From the NCBI GenBank assembly GCA_030598905.1, contig JAUVPA010000057.1:1-9081 (forward strand): a stretch of 9,081 bases of DNA, given 5' to 3'. A program made the translations under genes and the position numbers. This DNA comes from Acidimicrobiia bacterium (GTDB lineage: Bacteria; Actinomycetota; Acidimicrobiia; Spongiisociales; UBA5794). The notes beneath the pieces are model-generated. The model was not told the origin of the DNA and ran no database searches. It was given only the letters and a program-made list of their open reading frames with translations. Shown here one piece after another: positions 1 to 6,257 of the stretch. Within the stretch, counting starts at the first letter, position 1. Each line of letters begins with the position of its first letter.

Positions 1-901
1 CACAGAGGTGATCAACACCATCGGAGCCAAGGAGGGCCTGTCGCACCTGATCTGGACCTTGGTTCAGCCCGGCGACGTCGCCTTGGTGCCGGAGCCCTCG
101 TACCCGATCCACATCTACGCGCCGGCTCTCGCCGGGGCCGAGGTTCACCGAGTCAGGCTGTCGACCGACGCCGATTTCTTCTCTCGCCTGCTCGAAGCGT
201 TCCACCAGTCCTGGCCACGGCCACGCGTCATCCTCACGTCGTTTCCGCACAATCCAACCACGGCGTGCGTCGACGTCTCCTTCTTCGAGCAACTCGTCGA
301 CTTCGCGAAGCACAACGAGGTGATGTTGATTCACGACTTTGCCTACGCCGACCTCGGTTTCGACGGGTATCGGCCTCCCTCGCTGCTCGAAGTCGAAGGG
401 GCCAAAGAGGTAGGAGTCGAGCTGTACACACTGTCGAAGAGCCACTCGATGGCGGGCTGGCGAGTCGGGTTTGTCGTGGGAAACCAGGAGATGGTGGGAG
501 CGCTGGCGCAGCTGAAGTCGTACCTCGACTACGGCACGTTCCAGCCGATCCAAATCGCGTCCATCATCGCGCTGAACGAATGTGACGACTATCCGCCCCA
601 GGTGAACGCCATCTATACCAAACGACGCGACGTACTCGTGGATGGCCTCAACCGAGCGGGATGGAAGATCGAGAGACCGGCCGGAACCATGTTCGTGTGG
701 GCCGAGATCCCTGGTCCCTACTCCGACATGGACTCGCTGTCGTTCGCCCTCTACTTGCTCGACGAGGCGAATGTCGCCGTGAGTCCTGGTATCGGGTTCG
801 GTCCCTCCGGCGATGGACACGTCCGCTTCGCCCTCGTGGAAAACGAACAGAGAATCACCCAAGCGGTGAGGGGCATCAGAAAGGCACTCACGAAGTTATG
901 A
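1..901 (+). CDS. alaC: AlaC-type PLP-dependent aminotransferase (5' truncated by window)
   Basis: This is a class I/II (fold type I) aminotransferase of the AlaC / LL-diaminopimelate aminotransferase-like group, which in AlaC moves amino groups between alanine and glutamate in the cytoplasm. The reading frame is open from the window edge (first full codon at position 2), so about 100 N-terminal residues of a roughly 400-residue protein are missing; the GTG at 8 is an internal valine. Visible landmarks: TIGAKEG, equivalent to the TLGSKEG of AlaC; PSYPIHIY; the Asn of HNPT (codon 251-253); HDFAYADLGF with the cofactor-contacting Asp (335-337) and Tyr; the Schiff-base Lys in SKSHSMAGWR (437-439); and the carboxylate-binding Arg in HVRFAL (824-826). 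The similarity to AlaC runs through to SPGIGFG and the end, so the C-terminus is intact. It ends with TGA and is followed by a strong hairpin terminator. The substrate is inferred from family resemblance; LL-diaminopimelate or other amino acids are possible. Confidence 0.9.
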   Translation, partial: TEVINTIGAKEGLSHLIWTLVQPGDVALVPEPSYPIHIYAPALAGAEVHRVRLSTDADFFSRLLEAFHQSWPRPRVILTSFPHNPTTACVDVSFFEQLVDFAKHNEVMLIHDFAYADLGFDGYRPPSLLEVEGAKEVGVELYTLSKSHSMAGWRVGFVVGNQEMVGALAQLKSYLDYGTFQPIQIASIIALNECDDYPPQVNAIYTKRRDVLVDGLNRAGWKIERPAGTMFVWAEIPGPYSDMDSLSFALYLLDEANVAVSPGIGFGPSGDGHVRFALVENEQRITQAVRGIRKALTKL

Positions 902-973
902 GAGTCGTTGGCTATTGGCTGTAAGGGAGAAAAGAGCCTCTGGCTAAGGACTAATGACCAACAGTTACCGACT
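902..973. other. Convergent spacer between alaC-like gene and glgP, with degenerate heptamers
   Basis: This 72-bp spacer separates the stop of the aminotransferase from the stop of the minus-strand phosphorylase. It holds two adjacent 7-bp units, TTGGCTA (908-914) and TTGGCTG (915-921). Read on the minus strand, the rest contains looser related words (for example TCGGTAA and TCATTAG). The words resemble the TCGGCTG heptamers at 7500-7534. A weak AGCC-TCT-GGCT hairpin lies at 935-945. No coding potential is evident. The relation between the two spacers is inference from visual similarity. Confidence 0.45.
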
Positions 974-3095
974 AAGGCCTACTTGCCAAAGGCAAGTAGG
1001 CCTTTTCGACGTACTCCATCACCATGCGCTGGGCGGTGAAGTTGGTCAGGGCTCCGACCATCGACTCACGCATCGTGTCGATCCACACCCTCGGGATGCC
1101 GTCGTCACCTCTCTCGTAGAAACGTGGGATCACCTCGGACTCGAGAAGGTCGTAGAGGGTGGAGGCGTCGGCTGAATCGGAGTCCGAGCTCTCGCCGAAA
1201 CCCCACCCGTTCGCGGAGGTGTGGCCCTCCAGCCACCAACCATCGAGTACGGAGAGGTTGACGGCACCGTTCACCGCAGCCTTCATTCCCGATGTCCCGC
1301 TCGCCTCTTTCGGCGGCCGCGGCGTGTTCAGCCACACATCGGCGCCGGTCACCAGGGTCTTGCCGAGCAGCATGTTGTAGTCCTCGATGAAGAACACGTG
1401 ACCTTCGAACTCCGAGGACTGCGTCATCTCGACGATCCAGCGAACGAGACCCTGACCTTCGCGATCTGCCGGGTGAGCCTTGCCTGCGAAGACGATCTGG
1501 CACGGTCGCTCGGGGTTGGTGAGGATGGCGTGGAGCCTGTTCCGGTCCGAGAAGAGGAGCCCCGGACGTTTGTAGGTGGCGAATCGCCTGGCGAACACCA
1601 TCGTGAGACGCCCCGGTGTCAACTGGTCGTCGATCCAGCGAAGCCGGTTGGGGCTGTTGCCGTGGCGGCCGAACTGCTCTCGCAACCGGCCTCGCAGCCG
1701 ACGAAGCATCAATTCCTTCTGTGCTTCATGAGCACGCCACAGGTCGGCGTCGTTGATGTCGTAGAGGGCCTTCCAGATCGCTGGTTCGCCGACCCGTTGT
1801 GTCCAGTCGGGTCCAATAGCACGACGGAAGAGCCGCTCGATGTTGCGGCCGACCCATGTTTGGGGGTGGATCCCATTGGTGATGGAGTCGGCACTCCCAC
1901 CGATGAGGTCGCCCCAGTCTTCTGTCACCAGTTCGCTGTGCTGCCTCGACACCCCGTTGGTCCTCGCCGACAATCGGATGGCAAGAGCGCCCAAGTCGAA
2001 ACGGCCCTCGTCCTTTCCCCGACCCAGCCTCAATAGATCATCATGCGTGACTCCTTCGACCGTGCCACCGAGATACGCTCGTGCGATGTCTGAGTTGAAC
2101 GCCTCGTTTCCGGCAGGCACCGGGGTGTGGAGAGTGAAGAGCGTGTTGGCGGCGGTCTTCTCCTCGGCCGTCGCCATGTCGGCTCCGTCTTGAAGCTGCC
2201 AAGACATGCGCTCCAGCAGCGACATCGAGGCATGCCCCTCGTTGACATGCCACATCGTCGGCTCGATCCCGAGTGCCCTGATCGTTCTGGCTCCACCGAT
2301 TCCGAGTACGGCTTCCTGAGCGAAGCGCATCTCACGTCCTCGTACGTAGAGGATGTGAGAGATCGGCCGGTCGGCCGGGTCGTTCTCCGGAAGATCCGTG
2401 TCGAGGAGGAGCAGGGGGACTCGTCCGACGTCGAGCCGCCACGCACCCACGGCGACCGTGCGGCCGGCCAGCTCGACGGAAACGCGCAGCGGCCTTCCCG
2501 TTCGAGAGTCGAGAACCTCACGAACCGAGCGGCGGCTGAGTTCCAGCGGCAGGTAGGTGTGTTGTTGTAATCCGTCGGGATCGACGTTCTGGCGGAAGTA
2601 GCCGCGGCGATAGAGCAAACCGACAGCGAGGAGCGGTACACCGAGGTCGGATGCCGCCTTGAGATGATCTCCCGCGAGCACGCCGAGCCCTCCCGAGTAC
2701 AACGGGAGCTTGTGGTGGATCCCGTACTCGGCGCAGAGGTACGCGATGGTTTCGTCGGGCGCCTCGCCGTGGTTCTCGGCGAACCATGTTGCCGTCGAAC
2801 GCATGTAGTCGTCGTACCGTTCGACGGCTTCGGAGTAGAGCTCGACGAAGGTCGAGTTGGAGGCAAGCGCTTCCCACGTCGAAGGCTCGACGACGAGAAG
2901 CAGGCTGAGAGGATTGCGGTTGTGGACCCAGGCCTTGGCGTCGATCTGTCCCCACAGTTGGTACGCGATCGGATCCCACGACCACCACATGTTGTAGGCG
3001 AGGTCGTAGAGCCGATCGAATTCCACCGGAACACGCAATGGTGCTTTCGGTCCGACGCCGATGCGCGACAGCAAGGAAGAGGCGGGTTCGGTCAT
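972..3095 (-). CDS. glgP: Alpha-glucan (glycogen/maltodextrin) phosphorylase
   Basis: A cytoplasmic PLP enzyme that releases glucose 1-phosphate from glycogen or maltodextrins. The predicted product is 707 residues, close to the short bacterial alpha-glucan phosphorylases of about 700-850. The N-terminus (about residues 15-120, with LYDLAYNMWWSWDP) matches the DUF3417-type domain that precedes the catalytic region in this subgroup. Catalytic landmarks: YSGGLGVLAGDHLKAASDL at 133-151; HVNEGHASM at 283-291; the phosphate-binding FARRFATYKRP at 501-511; and EASGTSGMK at 597-605, whose Lys605 should carry PLP. The start chosen is the ATG at 3095, giving MTEPASS; the frame runs open to 3251, but those extra 52 residues look non-coding and would overlap the fabD promoter and start. 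The Shine-Dalgarno is weak (GAGACC). The gene is divergent from fabD and convergent with the aminotransferase; the stop TAG (972-974) abuts the terminator hairpin. Confidence 0.93.
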   Translation of the reverse strand: MTEPASSLLSRIGVGPKAPLRVPVEFDRLYDLAYNMWWSWDPIAYQLWGQIDAKAWVHNRNPLSLLLVVEPSTWEALASNSTFVELYSEAVERYDDYMRSTATWFAENHGEAPDETIAYLCAEYGIHHKLPLYSGGLGVLAGDHLKAASDLGVPLLAVGLLYRRGYFRQNVDPDGLQQHTYLPLELSRRSVREVLDSRTGRPLRVSVELAGRTVAVGAWRLDVGRVPLLLLDTDLPENDPADRPISHILYVRGREMRFAQEAVLGIGGARTIRALGIEPTMWHVNEGHASMSLLERMSWQLQDGADMATAEEKTAANTLFTLHTPVPAGNEAFNSDIARAYLGGTVEGVTHDDLLRLGRGKDEGRFDLGALAIRLSARTNGVSRQHSELVTEDWGDLIGGSADSITNGIHPQTWVGRNIERLFRRAIGPDWTQRVGEPAIWKALYDINDADLWRAHEAQKELMLRRLRGRLREQFGRHGNSPNRLRWIDDQLTPGRLTMVFARRFATYKRPGLLFSDRNRLHAILTNPERPCQIVFAGKAHPADREGQGLVRWIVEMTQSSEFEGHVFFIEDYNMLLGKTLVTGADVWLNTPRPPKEASGTSGMKAAVNGAVNLSVLDGWWLEGHTSANGWGFGESSDSDSADASTLYDLLESEVIPRFYERGDDGIPRVWIDTMRESMVGALTNFTAQRMVMEYVEKAYLPLASRP
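974..1006 (+). terminator. Intrinsic terminator, 14-bp perfect stem
   Basis: A perfect inverted repeat (left arm 974-987, loop AAA 988-990, right arm 991-1004) runs into TTTT (1003-1006). The stem is GC-rich (AAGGCCTACTTGCC). It sits 72 bases after the aminotransferase stop and is best read as its rho-independent terminator. It lies entirely within the last codons and stop of the convergent phosphorylase gene, whose final residues (KAYLPLASRP) are spelled by the hairpin. On the minus strand it is followed only by AG, so termination in that direction is less certain. Confidence 0.8.
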
Positions 3096-3116
3096 GGTGA
3101 GGTCTCGCGATGTGCG

Positions 3117-3144
3117 GTGACGGGTCGTCGGCAGGGTACATAAT
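3117..3144 (+). promoter_or_regulatory. Putative sigma-70-type promoter of the fab operon
   Basis: GTGACG at 3117-3122 resembles the -35 consensus TTGACA in its TGAC core. It is separated by 16 bp from CATAAT (3139-3144), which differs from TATAAT at one base and lies in the only AT-rich patch of the divergent spacer. Transcription would begin near 3150-3152, just upstream of the GGAGG at 3164-3168. The spacer also must serve the divergent glgP gene, for which I see no convincing separate promoter, so shared control is possible. No operator is recognised. Confidence 0.45.
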
Positions 3145-3177
3145 GCGAATTGTGAACCGAGATGGAGGCAGCCCACG

Positions 3178-3213
3178 ATGAGAAGCCGTGCCGCGCTGGA
3201 CCTGACGACGTGA
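3178..3213 (+). CDS. Putative 11-codon leader peptide upstream of fabD
   Basis: ATG at 3178 is preceded by GGAGG (3164-3168) with a 9-base spacer, the clearest ribosome binding site near the start of the fab operon. The frame encodes MRSRAALDLTT and stops at TGA 3211-3213, which overlaps the GTG start of fabD (3210-3212) as GTGA. This layout suggests that ribosomes initiating on the leader are handed to fabD by translational coupling, since the fabD GTG itself has only a weak GGA upstream. The second codon is AGA, generally rare in GC-rich genomes. Its existence is inference from the signals; it may be chance, or fabD might start at the in-frame ATG 3162. Confidence 0.4.
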   Translation: MRSRAALDLTT

Positions 3214-4139
3214 AGGCGTATGCCGTGTTGTTTCCCGGCCAAGGCAGCCAAGCCGTCGGCATGGCCGCCGATGTGTTCGCTCGGCGACCGGACCTTTTGG
3301 GTTCGGGCGCGGACGAGGTTCTCGGCTGGTCACTCGAGACTGTCGTCGCCGAGGGACCCGAAGAGGAATTGACGCGTACCGATCGGGCCCAGCCTGCTCT
3401 TTACGCGACGGCATATGCCCTGTACGAAGCGTTCGCTGCAGCCGTCGATCACCCTCCGGCCGCGGCTGCCGGCCATTCACTCGGCGAGTACACCGCATTG
3501 GCCGCATCGGGAGCGATGGATTATTGGGAGGGGCTGCGACTCGTGGCGGCTCGGGGTGCTGCCATGAATGCAGCCGCCCAATTGGAGCCGTCCGGTATGG
3601 CGGCCTTGCTCGGTGCCGACCGGGGCCCGGCGGAGGCGATCGCAGCCGGCAGGCGCGACGACGGCGGGCGCTTGTACGTTGCCAATATCAACGCGCCCGG
3701 CCAGATCGTGCTCGCCGGGGGCGCCGACGACATCACATGGCTCGTCGACAATGCGCGCGATCTCGGGGTTCGCCGGGCCATACGCATCAAGGTCGCGGGA
3801 GCCTTCCACTCGCCTTTCATGGCATCGGCCGTCGAGACGCTCGACTCAGCATTGTCCGCCACAGAGTTCACTGAGCCTCAATTCCCTGTCTACGCCAATA
3901 CATCGGCCCGACCTATGACCGACCCGGGGTTGAACCTTGCCGAGCAGTTGGTGTCGCCGGTGTTGTTCGCGGAGAGTCTGGTTCGTATGGCAGACGATGG
4001 CGTGACGACCTTTGTGCATGTGGGCCCGGGCAACGTGACCGCGGGTCTCGCCAAGCGCTCCGTGTCCGGAGTAGAGGTGCTCACCGTTTCCCAGCTGGAG
4101 GATGTGCCCGCCGCAGCAGCGTCCCTCTCCGTAGACTGA
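3210..4139 (+). CDS. fabD: Malonyl-CoA:ACP transacylase FabD
   Basis: Transfers malonyl from malonyl-CoA to acyl carrier protein, supplying the extender unit for fatty acid synthesis. The product is 309 residues, the usual FabD length. Landmarks: the FPGQGSQ oxyanion-hole motif (residues 8-14), the nucleophile Ser90 in GHSLGE, the carboxylate-binding Arg115 in LVAARG, the catalytic His200 in AFHSPFM, and HVGPGNV near 270. The start is set at GTG 3210, which gives MKAYAVLFPGQGSQ, where the family begins. An in-frame ATG at 3162 would add 16 residues (MEAAHDEKPCRAG...) unlike FabD N-termini. First gene of the fabD-fabH-fabG-acpP-fabF operon; the stop is 24 bases before the fabH start. Confidence 0.95.
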   Translation: MKAYAVLFPGQGSQAVGMAADVFARRPDLLGSGADEVLGWSLETVVAEGPEEELTRTDRAQPALYATAYALYEAFAAAVDHPPAAAAGHSLGEYTALAASGAMDYWEGLRLVAARGAAMNAAAQLEPSGMAALLGADRGPAEAIAAGRRDDGGRLYVANINAPGQIVLAGGADDITWLVDNARDLGVRRAIRIKVAGAFHSPFMASAVETLDSALSATEFTEPQFPVYANTSARPMTDPGLNLAEQLVSPVLFAESLVRMADDGVTTFVHVGPGNVTAGLAKRSVSGVEVLTVSQLEDVPAAAASLSVD

Positions 4140-4149
4140 CCGCACCGCA

Positions 4150-4157
4150 GAGAGGGG
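4150..4157 (+). promoter_or_regulatory. Ribosome binding site of fabH
   Basis: GAGAGGGG lies 6 bases before the fabH ATG at 4164, inside the 24-base fabD-fabH gap. It fixes the fabH start and indicates independent initiation, unlike fabG downstream. Confidence 0.7.
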
Positions 4158-4163
4158 TAGCCA

Positions 4164-5231
4164 ATGCGACGAGCGTCGATCACGGGATGGGGCCGCTGCA
4201 CACCCGAACCCGTCTTGACCAATGAAGACCTGGCATCGGTCATGGACACTTCCGATGAGTGGATCACCTCCCGATCCGGTATCAAAGAACGGCGCGTCAG
4301 CCACACCGATAACTCCGATATGGCGACGGTCGCCGGCGCCCATGCTCTTGCCGCGGCGGGTCTCGAAGCCGCCGACATCGACTACGTAATCCTTGCGACC
4401 TGTACCCCCGATCGACAGATCCCGGCTGCCGCCTGCTACGTCCAGGCGAAACTCGGCACAGTCAACGCCGCGGCAGTCGACCTCAACGCCGGTTGCACAG
4501 GTTTCATCTACGGACTCAGCATGGCGCAGGGGCTCATCGCCACCGGCGCCGCCGACCGAATCCTGCTGATCGGTTCGGAGCGGATCACGCCCTACTTGGA
4601 TTTCGAGGAGCGGTCGACGGCTGTTCTGTTTGGAGACGGGGCGGGAGCGGTCGTGCTCGAGGCCGCTAAGGGAGACGAGGGTGTCCTCTCGATGACGGTC
4701 GGCTCAGATGGGAGTCTCGCCGGGGTGCTGACGGCCGAGGGGGTTGGGACCTCGTTTGTCGGCAACGAGGTCCCGATGAGGATCATCATGGACGGCCGGG
4801 AAGTATTTCGAAACGCCGTCACCCAGATGGGGGAATCGGCGGCGCTCGCTCTCAAGGAAGCGGAGCTGGACTTCGAGGATGTCGATGTCCTGATTCCTCA
4901 TCAAGCCAACCTCAGGATCCTCGACGCCACGGCTCGCCGCCTCGATCTCGACGAGTCCAAGGTCTACACCAACATCGTCCGATACGGCAATACGTCGGCT
5001 GCCAGCATCCCGATAGCGTTGTCGGAGGCGATCGAAGAGGGAAAGGTGAGTCCCGGCGGCAACGTCCTTTTTGTCGCCTTTGGTGCCGGCCTCACCTGGG
5101 GAGCAAGCGTGGTCCGTTGGGGAGATCGCGTTGAGGCCCTCGGGGTATCGGATGCAAAGTTGCCGCCGACCGACAGGACGGGTCTCGAGTTGGTGCTCGA
5201 GCTGATGGAGAAGAAGCGCGTCTCGGCGTGA
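4164..5231 (+). CDS. fabH: Beta-ketoacyl-ACP synthase III FabH
   Basis: Condenses an acyl-CoA primer with malonyl-ACP to start fatty acid chains. The product is 355 residues. The thiolase-fold catalytic triad is visible: Cys111 in DLNAGCTGF, His246 in IPHQANLRI, and Asn276 in YGNTSAASIP, with Trp32 of DEWI and GDGAGAVVL at 157-165. The core ends at GASVVRWG (residue 320), where typical FabH proteins of about 317-335 residues stop. Here about 35 further residues follow, ending in a charged, probably helical segment (GLELVLELMEKKRVSA). The start ATG is supported by GAGAGGGG at 6-base spacing. Its TGA overlaps the fabG start (GTGA, 5228-5231). Whether the primer is straight-chain or branched cannot be told from the sequence. 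Confidence 0.95.
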   Translation: MRRASITGWGRCTPEPVLTNEDLASVMDTSDEWITSRSGIKERRVSHTDNSDMATVAGAHALAAAGLEAADIDYVILATCTPDRQIPAAACYVQAKLGTVNAAAVDLNAGCTGFIYGLSMAQGLIATGAADRILLIGSERITPYLDFEERSTAVLFGDGAGAVVLEAAKGDEGVLSMTVGSDGSLAGVLTAEGVGTSFVGNEVPMRIIMDGREVFRNAVTQMGESAALALKEAELDFEDVDVLIPHQANLRILDATARRLDLDESKVYTNIVRYGNTSAASIPIALSEAIEEGKVSPGGNVLFVAFGAGLTWGASVVRWGDRVEALGVSDAKLPPTDRTGLELVLELMEKKRVSA

Positions 5232-5962
5232 TACGGCCCGTACTCGTCACCGGTGGATCTCGCGGTATCGGCCGCGCGATCGCGGTCGAGCTGGCCGCCT
5301 CGGGACACCCGGTCGCCGTCAACTTTGCATCGAGCGCTGCTGCTGCGGCCGATGTCGTGGACACCATCACAGCTGCGGGGGGCGAGGCCCGGGCCTACCA
5401 AGCAGACGTCTCGGACCAGGACGCCGTCGCCGGGCTCTTCGAATCGGCCGCCGCGGATCTCGGCCCCGTCCAGGTGTTGGTCAACAACGCAGGAATCACC
5501 CGGGACGATCTCCTGCTGCGAATGGGTCCGGAGAAGTGGGATGCCGTGATCAACACGAATCTCCGATCCGTCTATCTGTGCACCAAGGCGGCGTTGCGCG
5601 GGATGCTGCGTGCCAAGTGGGGAAGGATCATCTCCGTCAGCTCGGTGTCCGGGATTTCGGGGAACGCCGGTCAGGCCAACTATGCGGCCTCCAAGGCCGG
5701 CGTGATCGGCTTCACGAAATCGGTGGCGCGCGAGGTCGGATCGCGAGGAATCACCGCCAACGTCGTTGCTCCCGGTTTCATCGAGACGGACATGACCGCC
5801 GCTCTTGGTAACGAAGCGGCCGATGCTGTGGTCGAAAGGATCACGCTTGGACGTCTGGGCAGTCCACAGGAGGTGGCGTCGGCGGTGGGCTATCTTGCCT
5901 CGGAACAAGCCTCCTACATCACGGGCCAGACCATCGTCGTGGACGGTGGACTGGCCCTTTGA
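5228..5962 (+). CDS. fabG: 3-oxoacyl-ACP reductase FabG
   Basis: A short-chain dehydrogenase/reductase that reduces 3-oxoacyl-ACP to 3-hydroxyacyl-ACP with NADPH, the first reduction of each elongation cycle. The product is 244 residues, the normal size. Landmarks: the Rossmann motif TGGSRGIG (8-15), NNAG (86-89), and the catalytic tetrad Asn111, Ser139, Tyr152 and Lys156 in SSVSG and YAASK. NAGQANYAASKAG and the C-terminal ITGQTIVVDGG are characteristic of FabG rather than of other family members. The start is GTG 5228, overlapping the fabH stop as GTGA; the nearest purine-rich tract (GGAG, 5207-5210) is 17 bases away, so translation probably depends on coupling to fabH. Followed by acpP after 35 bases. 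Confidence 0.94.
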   Translation: MIRPVLVTGGSRGIGRAIAVELAASGHPVAVNFASSAAAAADVVDTITAAGGEARAYQADVSDQDAVAGLFESAAADLGPVQVLVNNAGITRDDLLLRMGPEKWDAVINTNLRSVYLCTKAALRGMLRAKWGRIISVSSVSGISGNAGQANYAASKAGVIGFTKSVAREVGSRGITANVVAPGFIETDMTAALGNEAADAVVERITLGRLGSPQEVASAVGYLASEQASYITGQTIVVDGGLAL

Positions 5963-5987
5963 CCAGATTGGTTGACGAAAAGCAAAC

Positions 5988-5996
5988 GAGGAAGGA
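5988..5996 (+). promoter_or_regulatory. Overlapping ribosome binding sites at the acpP start
   Basis: The tract GAGGAAGGA serves two in-frame ATG codons: GAGG is 6 bases before ATG 5998, and AAGGA is 7 bases before ATG 6004. Both starts look usable, giving products of 83 or 81 residues. Confidence 0.55.
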
Positions 5997-5997
5997 C

Positions 5998-6249
5998 ATG
6001 GCAATGGAACGAGCCGAGATCGAATCGAAGCTCACCGACCTGCTTGTTGATGAGCTCGGACTCGAGCGTGACAAGATCGCAATGGACGCCACGTTCGAAG
6101 AGGATCTCGAGGTTGATTCGCTCGGCGTCGTGGAACTGCTGATGGCTCTCGAGGACAACTTCGGAGTGAAGATTCCCGATGAGGAGGCCGAGCAGATCCA
6201 GACGGTCGGACAGGCCGTGGACCTCGTCGAGCAGAAGCTGGATTCGTAG
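5998..6249 (+). CDS. acpP: Acyl carrier protein
   Basis: A small acidic carrier that holds growing acyl chains as thioesters on a 4'-phosphopantetheine arm. The product is 83 residues from ATG 5998 (81 from ATG 6004). The arm attaches to Ser41 within EVDSLGVVELLMALE, the classic DSL motif at the start of helix II. Other family traits are FGVKIPDEEAEQI (helix III) and strong overall acidity. The frame is open back to a TTG at 5959, but that would add residues untypical of ACP and bypass the Shine-Dalgarno. The position between fabG and fabF is the same as in many bacteria and fits a carrier of the fatty acid pathway rather than a polyketide one. Confidence 0.96.
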   Translation: MAMERAEIESKLTDLLVDELGLERDKIAMDATFEEDLEVDSLGVVELLMALEDNFGVKIPDEEAEQIQTVGQAVDLVEQKLDS

Positions 6250-6252
6250 GAG
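6248..6252 (+). promoter_or_regulatory. Ribosome binding site of fabF, overlapping the acpP stop
   Basis: AGGAG, of which the first two bases belong to the acpP stop TAG (6247-6249), lies 5 bases before ATG 6258. This tight arrangement supports the chosen start and continuous translation across the junction. Confidence 0.7.
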
Positions 6253-6257
6253 AGCTC

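Noticed and set aside
1221..2036. Long plus-strand open frame (271 codons) antisense to glgP
   Set aside because: It lies wholly opposite a clear phosphorylase gene, its product has no recognisable motif, and GC-rich genes commonly leave long open antisense frames.
3096..3209. Riboswitch or classic operator (for example a FapR- or FadR-type site) before the fab operon
   Set aside because: The proposed untranslated leader is too short (about 25 bases) for a riboswitch and I could find no long palindrome in the spacer.
3096..3251. N-terminal extension of GlgP by 52 residues to a start at 3251
   Set aside because: It would run through the fab promoter, leader and fabD start, and the extra residues do not resemble phosphorylase N-termini; MTEPASS at 3095 is followed directly by the conserved N-terminal domain.
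2030..3507. Two overlapping minus-strand frames (2030-3034 and 2518-3507) in other phases over glgP and the start of fabD
   Set aside because: The products are rich in Arg, Ser and Pro with no family features, as expected of a shifted frame of a GC-rich gene; the glgP frame carries all phosphorylase motifs.
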